Shown piece by piece: positions 43,912-52,870 of a stretch of 62,743 bases of DNA; within the stretch, counting starts at the first letter, position 1, and every line of letters starts with the position of its first letter. Position numbers and translations under genes: made by a program. The notes below the pieces were generated by a model. It ran no database searches. It was not told the DNA's origin and saw only the letters and a program-made list of their open reading frames with translations. The DNA comes from Chitinivorax sp. PXF-14 (GTDB lineage: Bacteria; Pseudomonadota; Gammaproteobacteria; Burkholderiales; SCOH01): positions 1 through 62,743 of the forward strand of contig NZ_JBFNXJ010000022.1 in NCBI RefSeq assembly GCF_040812015.1, written 5' to 3'.

Positions 43912-45339
43912 TCAGGCGGGTGCCACTGGCCCGGCACCATCGAGGCCGGGAGCGGGAAAGCGCACGGTGACCGTCAGCCCGCCGCCAGGCGTGTCGCCGA
44001 GCTCGACCGTCGCGCCATGGACGCGGGCGATCTCGCGCACGATGGGCAGGCCGAGCCCGCTGCCCTCGGTCTGCGTGCCGGAAACGCGGTAGAAGCGCAG
44101 GAATACCTTGTCGCGCTCGTCCGCCGGCACGCCGGGGCCAGTGTCGGCCACCTGCAGCACGGGGCTGGCGTCATCGGCGACGCGCACCGTCACGCTGTGA
44201 CCGGTGCCGGCGTAGCGGATCGCGTTGTCGACGAGGTTGCCGACCAGCTCGTGCAGCAGCTCGGGCTGGCCCAGGATGGCCGGCTGCCCGGCCTGCTCGA
44301 AACCCAGGTCCACCCCCTGCCCGCGCGCGACAACGGCCCAGTCGAGCGCTGCATCGCGCGCCACGGTGGCGAGATCGACCGGCGCCAGGCTCACGGCATG
44401 GCCGCTGTCCGGCTCCAGGCGCGACATCGACAGCAGCTGCTTGACCCCTTTCGAGGCGTTGCGCACGTTACCCAGCATCAGCTCCAGCTGCTGCTGCTTG
44501 GCGGCCGCATCGGCCTCGCGCACGGCCAGCTCGGCCTGCGCCTGCAGCACGGCGAGCGGTGTTTTGAGCTGGTGCGCGGCATCGGCAAAAAAGCGGCGGC
44601 GCGCGACCAGCATGCGCTGGATGCGGGCGATGTACTGGTTGATGGCCTCGACCAGCGGCTTCAGCTCGGCCGGCAGGCCGCCGGCGGCGGCCTCGTCCTC
44701 GCGCAGCGGCGCCAGGTCGTCCTCGGAGCGCCCCGCCACGACCTCGGACAGGCGCTGCAAGGGCCGCAGCCCGCGGCTCACCGCCGTCCACACGATGCCC
44801 AGCGCCAGCGCGACCAGCACGATTTCCTGCAGCAGCGCCCCGCGCAGGATCTCGCGCGCCAGCTCGCGCCGCGACTCGGGCGTCTCGCCGACGAGCACCC
44901 ACACCACGCGCGTGCGCGCCGTCGCGACATCGTGCACCGGCTGGCGCAGCGCGACGAGGCGGATGCTGTTGCCACGGTAGTCGCGCTCGTAATAGGCGGG
45001 CCGGTAATAGGCCTGGCCGGACTTGGCCGGCAGCGGCAGGTCGTCGTAGCCGGTGAGCGAGGCGCCGCCCTCTTCGGCCACGCGGTAGTAGACCTTGCCC
45101 TCGGCGTTGGCCTCGAACATTTCCAGCGACAGGTAGGGGATGTCGACGACGATGCCGCCGTTCTCCATGCGGATACCCTCGGCCATGGCCTTGGCCGAGG
45201 TGAACAGCGTGCGGTCGAAGGCGGCGTTGGCGGCCTGCAGCGCGCGGTGGTAGGTGAGCCAGGCATCGAGCCCGAGCAGCAGCAGCAGGGGCGCCAGCAG
45301 CCATAGCGTGAGCTGCAGACGCAGGCTACGCCGCGGCAT
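43912..45339 (-). CDS. Two-component sensor kinase, TctE-like
   Basis: A 475-residue inner-membrane sensor kinase. There are two membrane helices (about 10-28 and 162-184) around a periplasmic domain of the 2CSK_N type, seen in TctE, then a HAMP-like linker. The phosphoacceptor box is ADAAHQLKTPL and the ATP-binding N box is ELVGNLVDNAIRY, followed by DTGPGVP and GSGLGLPIV. It would phosphorylate the overlapping response regulator. In TctDE systems the stimulus is a carboxylate or sugar-phosphate-like solute handled by a nearby transporter; here a divergent binding-protein operon starts 255 bases beyond the regulator. Its start lies 14 bases inside the regulator gene. Confidence 0.9.
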   Translation of the reverse strand: MPRRSLRLQLTLWLLAPLLLLLGLDAWLTYHRALQAANAAFDRTLFTSAKAMAEGIRMENGGIVVDIPYLSLEMFEANAEGKVYYRVAEEGGASLTGYDDLPLPAKSGQAYYRPAYYERDYRGNSIRLVALRQPVHDVATARTRVVWVLVGETPESRRELAREILRGALLQEIVLVALALGIVWTAVSRGLRPLQRLSEVVAGRSEDDLAPLREDEAAAGGLPAELKPLVEAINQYIARIQRMLVARRRFFADAAHQLKTPLAVLQAQAELAVREADAAAKQQQLELMLGNVRNASKGVKQLLSMSRLEPDSGHAVSLAPVDLATVARDAALDWAVVARGQGVDLGFEQAGQPAILGQPELLHELVGNLVDNAIRYAGTGHSVTVRVADDASPVLQVADTGPGVPADERDKVFLRFYRVSGTQTEGSGLGLPIVREIARVHGATVELGDTPGGGLTVTVRFPAPGLDGAGPVAPA

Positions 45340-46003
45340 CCTTGGCTTCCAGCAGATAGCCCAGGCCACGCAGCGTGACGATCGCCACCCCGCGCCCTTC
45401 GAGCTTCTTGCGCAGGCGGTGGACGTAGATCTCGATCGCGTCGGGGCTGCTCGTCTGGTCCAGCGTGAAGATCTTCTCGCTCAGCGCCTCCTTGCTGACG
45501 GCCTTGCCGCCGCGCAGCATCAGCACTTCGAGCACCGCGTGCTCGCGCGGCGTCAGGCTCAGCATCTCGCCGCCGAGCGTGAACACGCGCCCCACGCTGT
45601 CGTAGCACAGCGGGCCGCAGGCCAGCTCGGCGCTGTCGTGGCCGTGGCTGCGGCGAATCAGCGCGCGGGCGCGCGCCTCCAGCTCGGTCAGCTCGAATGG
45701 CTTGGCCAGGTAGTCGTCGGCGCCGAGATTGAGCCCCTTCACGCGGTCCTCGACCGAGCCGTGCGCGGTCAGGATCAGCACCGGCACCTGGTTGCGCCGC
45801 CCGCGCAGCCGCTTCAGCACCTCCCAGCCGTCGAGCTTGGGCAGACCCAGGTCGAGGATCACCAGCGCGTAGTCCTGCGTGCGCAACACATGGTCGGCAT
45901 CGGCGCCGTTGTGCATGGTGTCGACCGCGAAGCCGGCCTGCGTCAGCGCGCGGGTGAGCGAGTCGGCGAGTTGCAGATTGTCTTCGACGAGTAGGATGCG
46001 CAT
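45326..46003 (-). CDS. OmpR/PhoB-family response regulator, TctD-like
   Basis: A 225-residue response regulator. The receiver domain (1-115) has the acidic pocket in LLVEDN, the phosphoacceptor Asp51 in LVILDLGLPKLDG, the Thr of LTAHG and Lys of AKPFELTELEARARA. The winged-helix domain (about 125-220) ends EIYVHRLRKKLEGRGVAIVTLRGLGYLLEA. It pairs with the overlapping sensor kinase. The divergent ABC-importer operon at 46.3 kb is its likely target. Confidence 0.92.
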   Translation of the reverse strand: MRILLVEDNLQLADSLTRALTQAGFAVDTMHNGADADHVLRTQDYALVILDLGLPKLDGWEVLKRLRGRRNQVPVLILTAHGSVEDRVKGLNLGADDYLAKPFELTELEARARALIRRSHGHDSAELACGPLCYDSVGRVFTLGGEMLSLTPREHAVLEVLMLRGGKAVSKEALSEKIFTLDQTSSPDAIEIYVHRLRKKLEGRGVAIVTLRGLGYLLEAKDAAA

Positions 46004-46257
46004 GAGGCAAGCGAGGGTGGAGGCCTGGCCTCATTGTAGGCGCTATCGACCTGGCATGCGCATTGGGGATAGCCATCAACGGCAGGACTGGCGCGGCCTG
46101 CCGGCGTGCCCGGCGCGCGTCGTCGATACCACCCGCGCCGGGCAGAACTGCAATGGCAGGCGGTGAAAGCGTTTTGAAAGGTTGACTCTAATACTATGGC
46201 ATCCGCCATGAATCGCTTTGGATTCACGCGTGACACAACTCTAAGCTGGAGGATGAC

Positions 46258-47349
46258 ATGAATACGTTCAAGACACTGCTGATCGCCGCTTCACTGTTTG
46301 CCGTGGGCACGGCTTGCGCCGAGGTGCCGGCCGGTTATCCGGCCGCCTATGCCGGCGTAGTGGCGGCAGCGCAGAAGGAAGGCAAGCTGATCGTCTACTC
46401 GACCACCGATTCGGCGCTGGTCAAGCCGCTGATCAAGGATTTCGAAGCGCTCTACCCGGGCGTGAAGGTCGAATACAACGACATGAACAGCACCGAGCTC
46501 TACAACCGCTTCATCAGCGAGGCGGCGGCCAACAGCACCAGCGCCGACGTACTGTGGAGCTCGGCGATGGATCTGCAGGTGAAGCTGGTCAACGACGGCT
46601 TCTCCGCCACCTATGCCTCGCCCGAGGTGCCCAACATCCCGGGCTGGGCGCATTTCCAGAACCAGGCCTACGGCACCACTTTCGAGCCGCTCGCCATCGT
46701 CTACAACAAACGCCTGCTGAAGCCCGAGGAAGTGCCGCAGACGCGCGCCGACCTGATCAAGCTGCTGAAGGCCGAGCCAGCCAAGTTCGCCGGCAAGGTG
46801 ACGACCTACGACATCGAGAAATCGGGGGTCGGCTTCAACTACCTGACGCAGGACTATCGCGTCGGCGGCAATGCGACCTGGGACCTGGTCAGGGCCATGG
46901 GTGCCACCGGGCTCAAGCTGCAATCATCGACGGGCGCGATGATGGAGCGCATCTCCTCGGGCGAGAACCTGATCGGCTACAACATCCTCGGCTCGTATGC
47001 CTTCGCCAAGGCGAAGAAGGACCCGTCGATCGGTTACATCTACCCGAAGGATTACACCCAGGTAGTAAGCCGGCTCGCGGTGATCTCGAAGGGCGCCAAG
47101 AGCCCGAACGCAGCCCGGCTGTGGATCGACTACCTGCTGTCGAAGCGCGGCCAGACCATTCTCGCCAACCAGTCCGACCTGTTCTCGATCCGCGCCGATG
47201 TCGAGGGCGAGACCTCGATGGCCGGCCTGACCAAGCAGCTGGGCGCGAGCGTGAAGCCGATCCAGGTCGGCACCGGCCTGCTGGTCTACCTCGATCAGGC
47301 CAAGCGCCTGGAATTCCTGAAACAGTGGCAGCAGTCGGCGAAGAAGTAA
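46258..47349 (+). CDS. ABC importer periplasmic binding protein (AfuA/FbpA-like)
   Basis: A 363-residue family 1 binding protein. The signal peptide (MNTFKTLLIAASLFAVGTACA) precedes a domain with KEGKLIVYSTTDSALVKPLIKDFEALYPGVKVEY and FGTTFEPLAIVYNKRL-like elements typical of ferric-binding and AfuA proteins. The tyrosine pair that binds iron in FbpA is not clear here; a YDIEKSG site around residue 182 might instead bind a phosphorylated sugar or similar anion, as in AfuA. GGAGGATGAC precedes the ATG. It heads an operon with a fused permease and ATPase, and is divergent from a TctDE-like system. Confidence 0.88.
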   Translation: MNTFKTLLIAASLFAVGTACAEVPAGYPAAYAGVVAAAQKEGKLIVYSTTDSALVKPLIKDFEALYPGVKVEYNDMNSTELYNRFISEAAANSTSADVLWSSAMDLQVKLVNDGFSATYASPEVPNIPGWAHFQNQAYGTTFEPLAIVYNKRLLKPEEVPQTRADLIKLLKAEPAKFAGKVTTYDIEKSGVGFNYLTQDYRVGGNATWDLVRAMGATGLKLQSSTGAMMERISSGENLIGYNILGSYAFAKAKKDPSIGYIYPKDYTQVVSRLAVISKGAKSPNAARLWIDYLLSKRGQTILANQSDLFSIRADVEGETSMAGLTKQLGASVKPIQVGTGLLVYLDQAKRLEFLKQWQQSAKK

Positions 47350-47385
47350 GCCGCAGCTGACGAGCCACACCGATCGGAGTCCCTC

Positions 47386-49149
47386 ATGACCTCCCCGACC
47401 CTGTCTCCCTCCCACGGCATACCCGCCCTGGGGCCGGCCACCGGCGCGCCACTCAAGGCCCCCGGCTGGCGTGCCCTGCAGGCCTGGCCGCGCTGGCTGG
47501 TGATCGCCATCGTCAGCCTGGTGGTGTTCGTGCCGCTGTCGCTGATCGTCTACCAGAGCCTGCTCAGCGCGCCGTTCTTCATGCCCAACAAGGTGCTGAG
47601 CCTCGATGCCTTCCGTTTCATCTTCGACGATCCCGACTTCTGGGCGGCGCTGAAGAACTCGCTGGCCATCGCCTTCGGCATGGTGGCGATCGCGATCCCG
47701 CTGGGCGGCATCCTCGCCTTCCTGATGGTGCGCACCGACCTGCCCGGCCGGCGCTGGATGGAGCCCCTGCTGCTGACGCCGGTGTTCGTGTCGCCGATGG
47801 TGCTGGCCTTCGGCTACGTCGTCGCCGTCGGCCCGGTCGGCTTCTATTCGCTGTGGTTCAAGCAGCTGTTCGGCCTCGACAACGCGCCGTGGAACATCTA
47901 CTCGCTGGTCAGCATCGCCGTGATCGCCGGGCTCACCCACGTGCCGCACGTCTACCTGTATGCCTCGGCCGCGCTGCGTAACCTGGGCTCCGACGTCGAG
48001 GAAGCGGCACGCATCTGCGGCGCCAGCCCCTTCCGCGTGGCGAAGGATGTGAGCCTGCCGATGGTGATGCCGTCGATGCTGTTCTCGGGCGTGCTGGTGC
48101 TGTTCCTCGGCTTCGAGATCTTCGGCCTGCCGCTGGTGCTGGGCGACCCCGAGGGGCATCTGGTGCTGGCGACCTATCTGTACAAGCTGACCAACAAGCT
48201 CGGCATCCCGTCCTATCACCTGATGGCGGCGGTGGCGATCTGCATCATCGGCTGCACGATTCCGCTGGTGCTGCTGCAGCGCCGGCTGCTGAAGCGCGCC
48301 AACAAGTTCGTCACGGTCAAGGGCAAGGCTGGCCGCCAGCATGCGCTGTCGCTCGGTGCCTGGCGCTGGGTGGCGCTGGCCATCGTGGCGCTGTGGCTGC
48401 TGTTGACCGTGGTGGTGCCGATCTCGGGCATCGTGCTGCGCTCGATCGTCAGCAACTGGGGTGAGGGCGTGGCGCTGTCCGAGGTGATCACCTTCGACCA
48501 TTTCACCGAGCTGTTCGAGCAGGACAATATGGTGCGTGCGATGCTGAACACACTGGGTGTCGGCGTGATCGGCGGCGCGCTGGCGGTGGGCTTCTACACG
48601 CTGGTCGGTTTTGCCGGCCACCGCCGCAACGACTGGGGCGCCAAGCTGCTCGACTACATCGTGCTGCTGCCGCGCGCGGTGCCGGGTGTGCTCGCCGGTC
48701 TCGCCTTCCTGTGGGTATTCCTGTTCGTGCCGGGGCTGCAGGGCGTGAAGAACTCGATGTTCTCGATCTGGATCGCCTACACCGTGGTCTGGCTCGCCTA
48801 CGGCATGCGCCTGATCCAAAGTGCACTGCTGCAGGTCGGGCCCGAGCTCGAAGAGGCCGCTCGCAGCGTCGGCGCCAGCCGCGCCCGCACCAGCCTCGAT
48901 GTCACCCTGCCCTTGATCAGGTTCGGTCTGATGGCGAGCTGGCTGTTGATCTTCATGATCTTCGAGCGCGAGTACTCGACCGCCGTCTACCTGCTCTCGC
49001 CCGGCACCGAGGTCATCGGCTCGCTGCTGGTTTCGCTGTGGGCCACCGGCGCGGTCGACCAGGTTGCCGCGCTGTCCGTCATCAACATCGCCATGGTCGG
49101 CGCCGGCCTGGCTGTCGCCCTGCGTTTCGGAGTGAAACTTCATGACTAA
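47386..49149 (+). CDS. ABC importer permease, two permease domains fused
   Basis: A 587-residue inner-membrane protein with about 12 helices in two BPD_transp_1 halves, as in FbpB/AfuB-type permeases. Each half has an EAA loop that docks with the ATPase: EEAARICGASPFRVAKDVSLP in the first, EEAARSVGASRARTSLDVTLP in the second. GGAG precedes the ATG. It lies 37 bases after the binding-protein gene, and its end overlaps the ATPase gene by 8 bases, so the operon encodes a complete importer. Confidence 0.92.
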   Translation: MTSPTLSPSHGIPALGPATGAPLKAPGWRALQAWPRWLVIAIVSLVVFVPLSLIVYQSLLSAPFFMPNKVLSLDAFRFIFDDPDFWAALKNSLAIAFGMVAIAIPLGGILAFLMVRTDLPGRRWMEPLLLTPVFVSPMVLAFGYVVAVGPVGFYSLWFKQLFGLDNAPWNIYSLVSIAVIAGLTHVPHVYLYASAALRNLGSDVEEAARICGASPFRVAKDVSLPMVMPSMLFSGVLVLFLGFEIFGLPLVLGDPEGHLVLATYLYKLTNKLGIPSYHLMAAVAICIIGCTIPLVLLQRRLLKRANKFVTVKGKAGRQHALSLGAWRWVALAIVALWLLLTVVVPISGIVLRSIVSNWGEGVALSEVITFDHFTELFEQDNMVRAMLNTLGVGVIGGALAVGFYTLVGFAGHRRNDWGAKLLDYIVLLPRAVPGVLAGLAFLWVFLFVPGLQGVKNSMFSIWIAYTVVWLAYGMRLIQSALLQVGPELEEAARSVGASRARTSLDVTLPLIRFGLMASWLLIFMIFEREYSTAVYLLSPGTEVIGSLLVSLWATGAVDQVAALSVINIAMVGAGLAVALRFGVKLHD

Positions 49150-50212
49150 GCTGACTGTAGACAATCTGCACCTGAGCTACGACACCACACCCATCCTCAA
49201 GGGGGTGTCGTTCAAACTGAAAGCGGGCGAGGTGGTATCGCTGCTCGGCGCCTCGGGCAGCGGCAAGACCACGCTGCTGCGCGCCGTGGCCGGGCTCGAA
49301 CAACCCTCGTCGGGCAAGATCCTGCTCGATGGCCAGCCGCTCTACGACGGCGCGGCCGGCGTCGAGCTGCCGGTCGAGCAGCGCTCGCTCGGGCTGGTGT
49401 TCCAGTCCTACGCACTGTGGCCGCACCGCACCGTGGCCGAAAACGTCGGCTACGGCCTCAAGCTGCGCAAGGTTGGCAGCGCCGAGATCAAGCAACGCGT
49501 GCAGCAGGTGCTCGACAACCTGGGCTTGGGCCACCTCGCCGCGCGCTTTCCGTACCAGCTCTCGGGCGGCCAGCAGCAGCGCGTTGCGATTGCCCGCGCG
49601 CTGGTCTACAACCCGCCGGTGATCCTGCTCGACGAGCCGCTGTCCAACCTCGACGCCAAGCTGCGCGAAGAAGCCCGCGCCTGGTTGCGCGAGCTGATCG
49701 TGTCGCTGAACCTCTCCGCACTGTGCGTGACACACGACCAGACCGAGGCGATGGCGATGTCGGACCGCATCCTGCTCCTGAAAAACGGCAGGATCGAGCA
49801 GGAAGGCACGCCGGCCGAGCTCTACGGCTCGCCGCAGACGCTCTACACGGCCGAGTTCATGGGCGCCAACAACAAGCTCAGCGCCCGCGTGGCCGCCATC
49901 GACGGCGAACAGGTGACGCTGGCCGGCAACGGCTGGCAACTGGCCGGCCGCGCCTGCGACAAGCTCACGGCCGGCCACGACGCCCAGGCCGTGATCCGCC
50001 TCGAACGCCTGAAAGTCGCCGACGGCCCCGGCCACAACCGCCTGCAGGCACGCCTGGTGACGGCCATGTACCTCGGCGACCGCTGGGAATACCTGTTCCA
50101 CCAGGGCGACCTGCGCTTCCGTGCGTTCGGCCACGAGCCGCGCGCAGCCGGCGACTACTGGGTCGAGTTCCCGGCCAACGACACCTGGGTGTTCGCACAA
50201 GCCAGCGCCTGA
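49142..50212 (+). CDS. ABC importer ATPase (AfuC/FbpC-like)
   Basis: A 356-residue ATPase. Walker A is [10 protein letters not shown]-loop [12 protein letters not shown], signature [15 protein letters not shown], Walker [13 protein letters not shown] and H-loop [13 protein letters not shown]-terminal regulatory domain (about 240-356) of the TOBE type follows. It drives import through the overlapping permease. The start is inside the permease gene (8-base overlap). Strong hairpins follow the stop, ending in a terminator at 50300-50326. Confidence 0.94.
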   Translation: MTKLTVDNLHLSYDTTPILKGVSFKLKAGEVVSLLGASGSGKTTLLRAVAGLEQPSSGKILLDGQPLYDGAAGVELPVEQRSLGLVFQSYALWPHRTVAENVGYGLKLRKVGSAEIKQRVQQVLDNLGLGHLAARFPYQLSGGQQQRVAIARALVYNPPVILLDEPLSNLDAKLREEARAWLRELIVSLNLSALCVTHDQTEAMAMSDRILLLKNGRIEQEGTPAELYGSPQTLYTAEFMGANNKLSARVAAIDGEQVTLAGNGWQLAGRACDKLTAGHDAQAVIRLERLKVADGPGHNRLQARLVTAMYLGDRWEYLFHQGDLRFRAFGHEPRAAGDYWVEFPANDTWVFAQASA

Positions 50213-50606
50213 TGCGGTAATGATCGATCACGCCCACCCCTGCCGCAACGCGAGCGCATTGGCGGCAGGGGCGGGCCCCGGTGGTAAGCTCCCTGTCTTG
50301 CCCGGCCCCACGCCGGGCCTTTTTTTGTGCCTACGCGATTTGCCCCAGGCAAATCCGCAGAGCACTTATCTGGGCAGGCCGAAGGCATGGCGCAGGCACA
50401 GCCCAATTGCACTCGCGGACTTTCCACCTCGTACCGGCACCCACGCCGTACTATGGTGAAGTAGCCGGCACAGCGGCGCCCGGCCATGCGCGGCGTTGCC
50501 CCCCCTGCTGCCCTGCCGCACAGCCAGTGCTGGCGCGCCGCGCAGGCCGAGTATGGGCGGCGCGTTGGCGGCAGCAACGACTCTCGCACAAGGAAGGCCC
50601 GTAACC
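50213..50606 (+). other. Intergenic region with two hairpins between the importer and the exonuclease-like gene
   Basis: About 394 bases. A ten-pair hairpin, CCCCTGCCGC (50237-50246) with GCGGCAGGGG (50262-50271), comes first, then the T-tract terminator at 50300-50326. The rest has no sensible open frame and no clear promoter; the ribosome site of the next gene lies at about 50590-50597. Confidence 0.6.
50300..50326 (+). terminator. Rho-independent terminator of the ABC-importer operon
   Basis: GCCCGGC (50300-50306) and GCCGGGC (50312-50318) form a seven-pair GC stem around a five-base loop, followed by C and seven Ts. This is a textbook intrinsic terminator 88 bases after the ATPase stop. 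Confidence 0.93.
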
Positions 50607-51173
50607 GTGAAGGATCTCAAGGAAATCTACGTCAGCACCGATATCGAGGCCGATGGCCCCATCCCCGGCCCCTACTCGATGCTGAGCCTGGGCTCGGCAG
50701 CCTATCTCGCCGACAAGACGCTGCTTGCCACCTACAGTGTCAACCTCGACTGCCTGCCCGGTGCCGAGGCCCATCCCGACACCATGGCCTGGTGGGCCAC
50801 CCAGCCCGATGCCTGGGCCGCCGCGCGCAGCAACCCGCGCCCGCCGGCCGAGGCGATGGCCGACTACGTCGCCTGGCTCGACGCGCTACCGGGCAAGCCG
50901 ATCTTTGTCGGCTACCCGGCGGCCTTCGATTTCCTGTTCGTCTACTGGTACCTGATCCGCTTCGTCGGGCGCAGCCCGTTCAGCTTTTCGGCGCTCGACA
51001 TCAAGACCATGGCGATGGTGATGCTGGGCAAGGACTACTCGCGCAGCACCAAGCGCAACATGCCCGCACACTGGTTCGACCCGCTGCCGCACAACCACCT
51101 GGCGCTCGACGATGCGCTCGAACAGGGCGCGCTGTTCTGCAATATGCTGGCCGAGTGCCGGCGCCAGCCCTGA
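50607..51173 (+). CDS. DnaQ-like 3'-5' exonuclease-fold protein
   Basis: A 188-residue protein with the DEDD exonuclease layout: Asp12 and Glu14 in STDIEADGP, an internal Asp in [14 protein letters not shown], and a C-terminal [13 protein letters not shown] with His and Asp. It is likely a ribonuclease or deoxyribonuclease acting from 3' ends in the cytoplasm; the substrate is unknown. A GTG at 50607 is chosen because AAGGAAGG ends 9 bases upstream and the family starts close to the first Asp; the upstream in-frame ATG would add Ala/Pro/Arg-rich noise. Confidence 0.85.
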   Translation: MKDLKEIYVSTDIEADGPIPGPYSMLSLGSAAYLADKTLLATYSVNLDCLPGAEAHPDTMAWWATQPDAWAAARSNPRPPAEAMADYVAWLDALPGKPIFVGYPAAFDFLFVYWYLIRFVGRSPFSFSALDIKTMAMVMLGKDYSRSTKRNMPAHWFDPLPHNHLALDDALEQGALFCNMLAECRRQP

Positions 51174-51263
51174 ACGACAGGCATCCGGCAAGCCGCATCT
51201 GCCCCCGGGCGGGCTATAGTGGAAGGGAGCCAGAGAGAGTCATCTGCCAGCAAGGAGCGTTCC

Positions 51264-51566
51264 ATGGCCATCACCCAAGACGAGCTTGCCGAGCTGCTGC
51301 GGGAGATCGAGCACCAGGACCCGATCGACTTCGGCGACCTGCCTTTCGATGAAGATGCGCTGCGCAGCCTCGTGCTGCAGGACCTGATCGAGCAGCAGGC
51401 GGCGCTGAGCGCCATGCAGGCGGACCAGGACGACCTGAACCTGGTCTACATGCTGTCCACCGCCAAGCTGGTGCTCGAAAACCTCGTGCTCAACGCGCGC
51501 CTGCTGATGCTGTCCGGCGGCAAGCCCGACATGGATGCGCTGTTCTCGCGCTACCGCCGGCATTGA
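51264..51566 (+). CDS. Small acidic hypothetical protein (100 aa)
   Basis: A 100-residue acidic protein, helical by composition (ITQDELAELLREIEHQDPIDFGDLPF, LEQQ-like central helices, LVLENLVLNARLLMLSGGKPDM). No signal or membrane segment. AAGGAG lies about 7 bases before ATG 51264, a strong reason to accept it. I do not recognise the family. It lies 90 bases after the exonuclease-like gene on the same strand and may share its transcript. Confidence 0.72.
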   Translation: MAITQDELAELLREIEHQDPIDFGDLPFDEDALRSLVLQDLIEQQAALSAMQADQDDLNLVYMLSTAKLVLENLVLNARLLMLSGGKPDMDALFSRYRRH

Positions 51567-51745
51567 TCCGCGCGCCGCCGCCAGGCGCCCGCCCGGCCGG
51601 CTCGCGGCCCCCGCCGTGGCGCCGCCACTGGCTGCGGCAGTTGTAAATATCGGTAAAGTCGCGAGTGCGGCACCGAACAGATCATTTCATTTGCAATCAT
51701 ATTGGCTTATAACGTCGTTCAACTCCGCACCAAGCCAAACCAACA

Positions 51746-52870
51746 ATGAAAACCAGCCAACTCATCGCCGTCACCGCATGTCTCGCCGTGGCCGGCGGCC
51801 TCGCCTATCGTTTCCAGGCCGGCCAGGGCAAGCCGCAGGACCCGCCCAAGCCAGCCGTCACCGCCGTCGAGCTCGCACCGGTATCGAGCGGCGCCGTCGC
51901 CTTGCTGATCGACGCCACCGGTAATGTCTCGCCGCTGCAGAGTGTGGACGTGAAGCCACAGGTCAACGGCGTGGTGCAGCAGGTGCTGATCAAGGAGGGG
52001 CAGGCGGTGAAGGCCGGCGAGCCGCTGTTCCGGCTCGAAGACGGTGCCGAGCAGGCGGCGCTTGCCAAGGCGCGCGCGCTCTTGCTGAAAGACCAGGCAC
52101 AGCTCGCCGATGCGGTGCGCAACCTGAAGCGCAGTGAATCGCTCGCGCACGACAACTTCCTCTCGCCGAGCGCCGTCGATACCGCGCAGAGCACCGTCGA
52201 TGCGCTACGCGCGACGGTCGCCTCGGATCAGGCTGCGATCACGGCGGCGCAGGTCGATCTAGGCTTCAAATCGATCCGCGCCGCGATTCCGGGGCGGGCC
52301 GGCGCCATCAACGTCTACCCGGGCAGCGTGGTGCAGCCGGCGATGGCCACCGCCATGGTCACCCTCGCCCAGATCGACCCGATCGCCGTCACCTTCACGC
52401 TGCCCGAGAACGCGCTGCCGCGCGTGTTTGCCGCGCGCACCGCCGGCACGCTCAAGGTCGGCGCCACGCTGCCTGGCTCGGACAAGCGCTTCGAGGGCCG
52501 CATCACGCTGATCGACAATCAGGTCGACAGCAAGAGCGGCACGCTCAAGCTCAAGGCCGAGTTCCCCAACCCGGATGCCGCGCTGTGGCCCGGCCTCTAC
52601 GTCAACGTGAAACTCGATGCCGGTATCGAACAGGGCGTGCTGACGGTGCCCGCCACCGGCGTGCAGACCGGCCCCGAGAGCAAGTTCGCCTACGTGGTCG
52701 GGCAGGATATGGTGGCGCGCGCGCAGCCGATCGAGCTGATCGGCGTGCGCGATGGCCTCGCGCTGGTGCGTGGCCTCCAGCCGGGGCAACAGGTCGTGGT
52801 CAACGGCGCGCTCAACCTCAAGCCCGACGGCAAGGTGAAGCTGGCCAAGACTGACAAGGGCCAGCCATGA
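51746..52870 (+). CDS. RND efflux periplasmic adaptor (MdtA/AcrA-like)
   Basis: A 374-residue membrane fusion protein that links an RND pump to an outer-membrane channel. It has an N-terminal membrane anchor or signal (about 5-24), then SPLQSVDVKPQVNGVVQQVLIKEGQAVKAGEPLFRLE (biotinyl-like hairpin domain), a coiled-coil hairpin (about 105-175), and the beta-barrel and proximal domains (DPIAVTFTLPE, GLYVNVKLDAGIEQGVLTVPATGV). Its stop overlaps the pump gene by four bases (ATGA). No ribosome site is obvious at ATG 51746. The upstream 180 bases are AT-richer and may hold a promoter. No TolC-type gene follows. Confidence 0.92.
   Translation: MKTSQLIAVTACLAVAGGLAYRFQAGQGKPQDPPKPAVTAVELAPVSSGAVALLIDATGNVSPLQSVDVKPQVNGVVQQVLIKEGQAVKAGEPLFRLEDGAEQAALAKARALLLKDQAQLADAVRNLKRSESLAHDNFLSPSAVDTAQSTVDALRATVASDQAAITAAQVDLGFKSIRAAIPGRAGAINVYPGSVVQPAMATAMVTLAQIDPIAVTFTLPENALPRVFAARTAGTLKVGATLPGSDKRFEGRITLIDNQVDSKSGTLKLKAEFPNPDAALWPGLYVNVKLDAGIEQGVLTVPATGVQTGPESKFAYVVGQDMVARAQPIELIGVRDGLALVRGLQPGQQVVVNGALNLKPDGKVKLAKTDKGQP

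Noticed and set aside
46924..49164. 746-codon open frame on the minus strand opposite the importer permease
   Set aside because: Same reason: antisense of a conserved gene, repetitive His/Gln/Arg composition, no family features.
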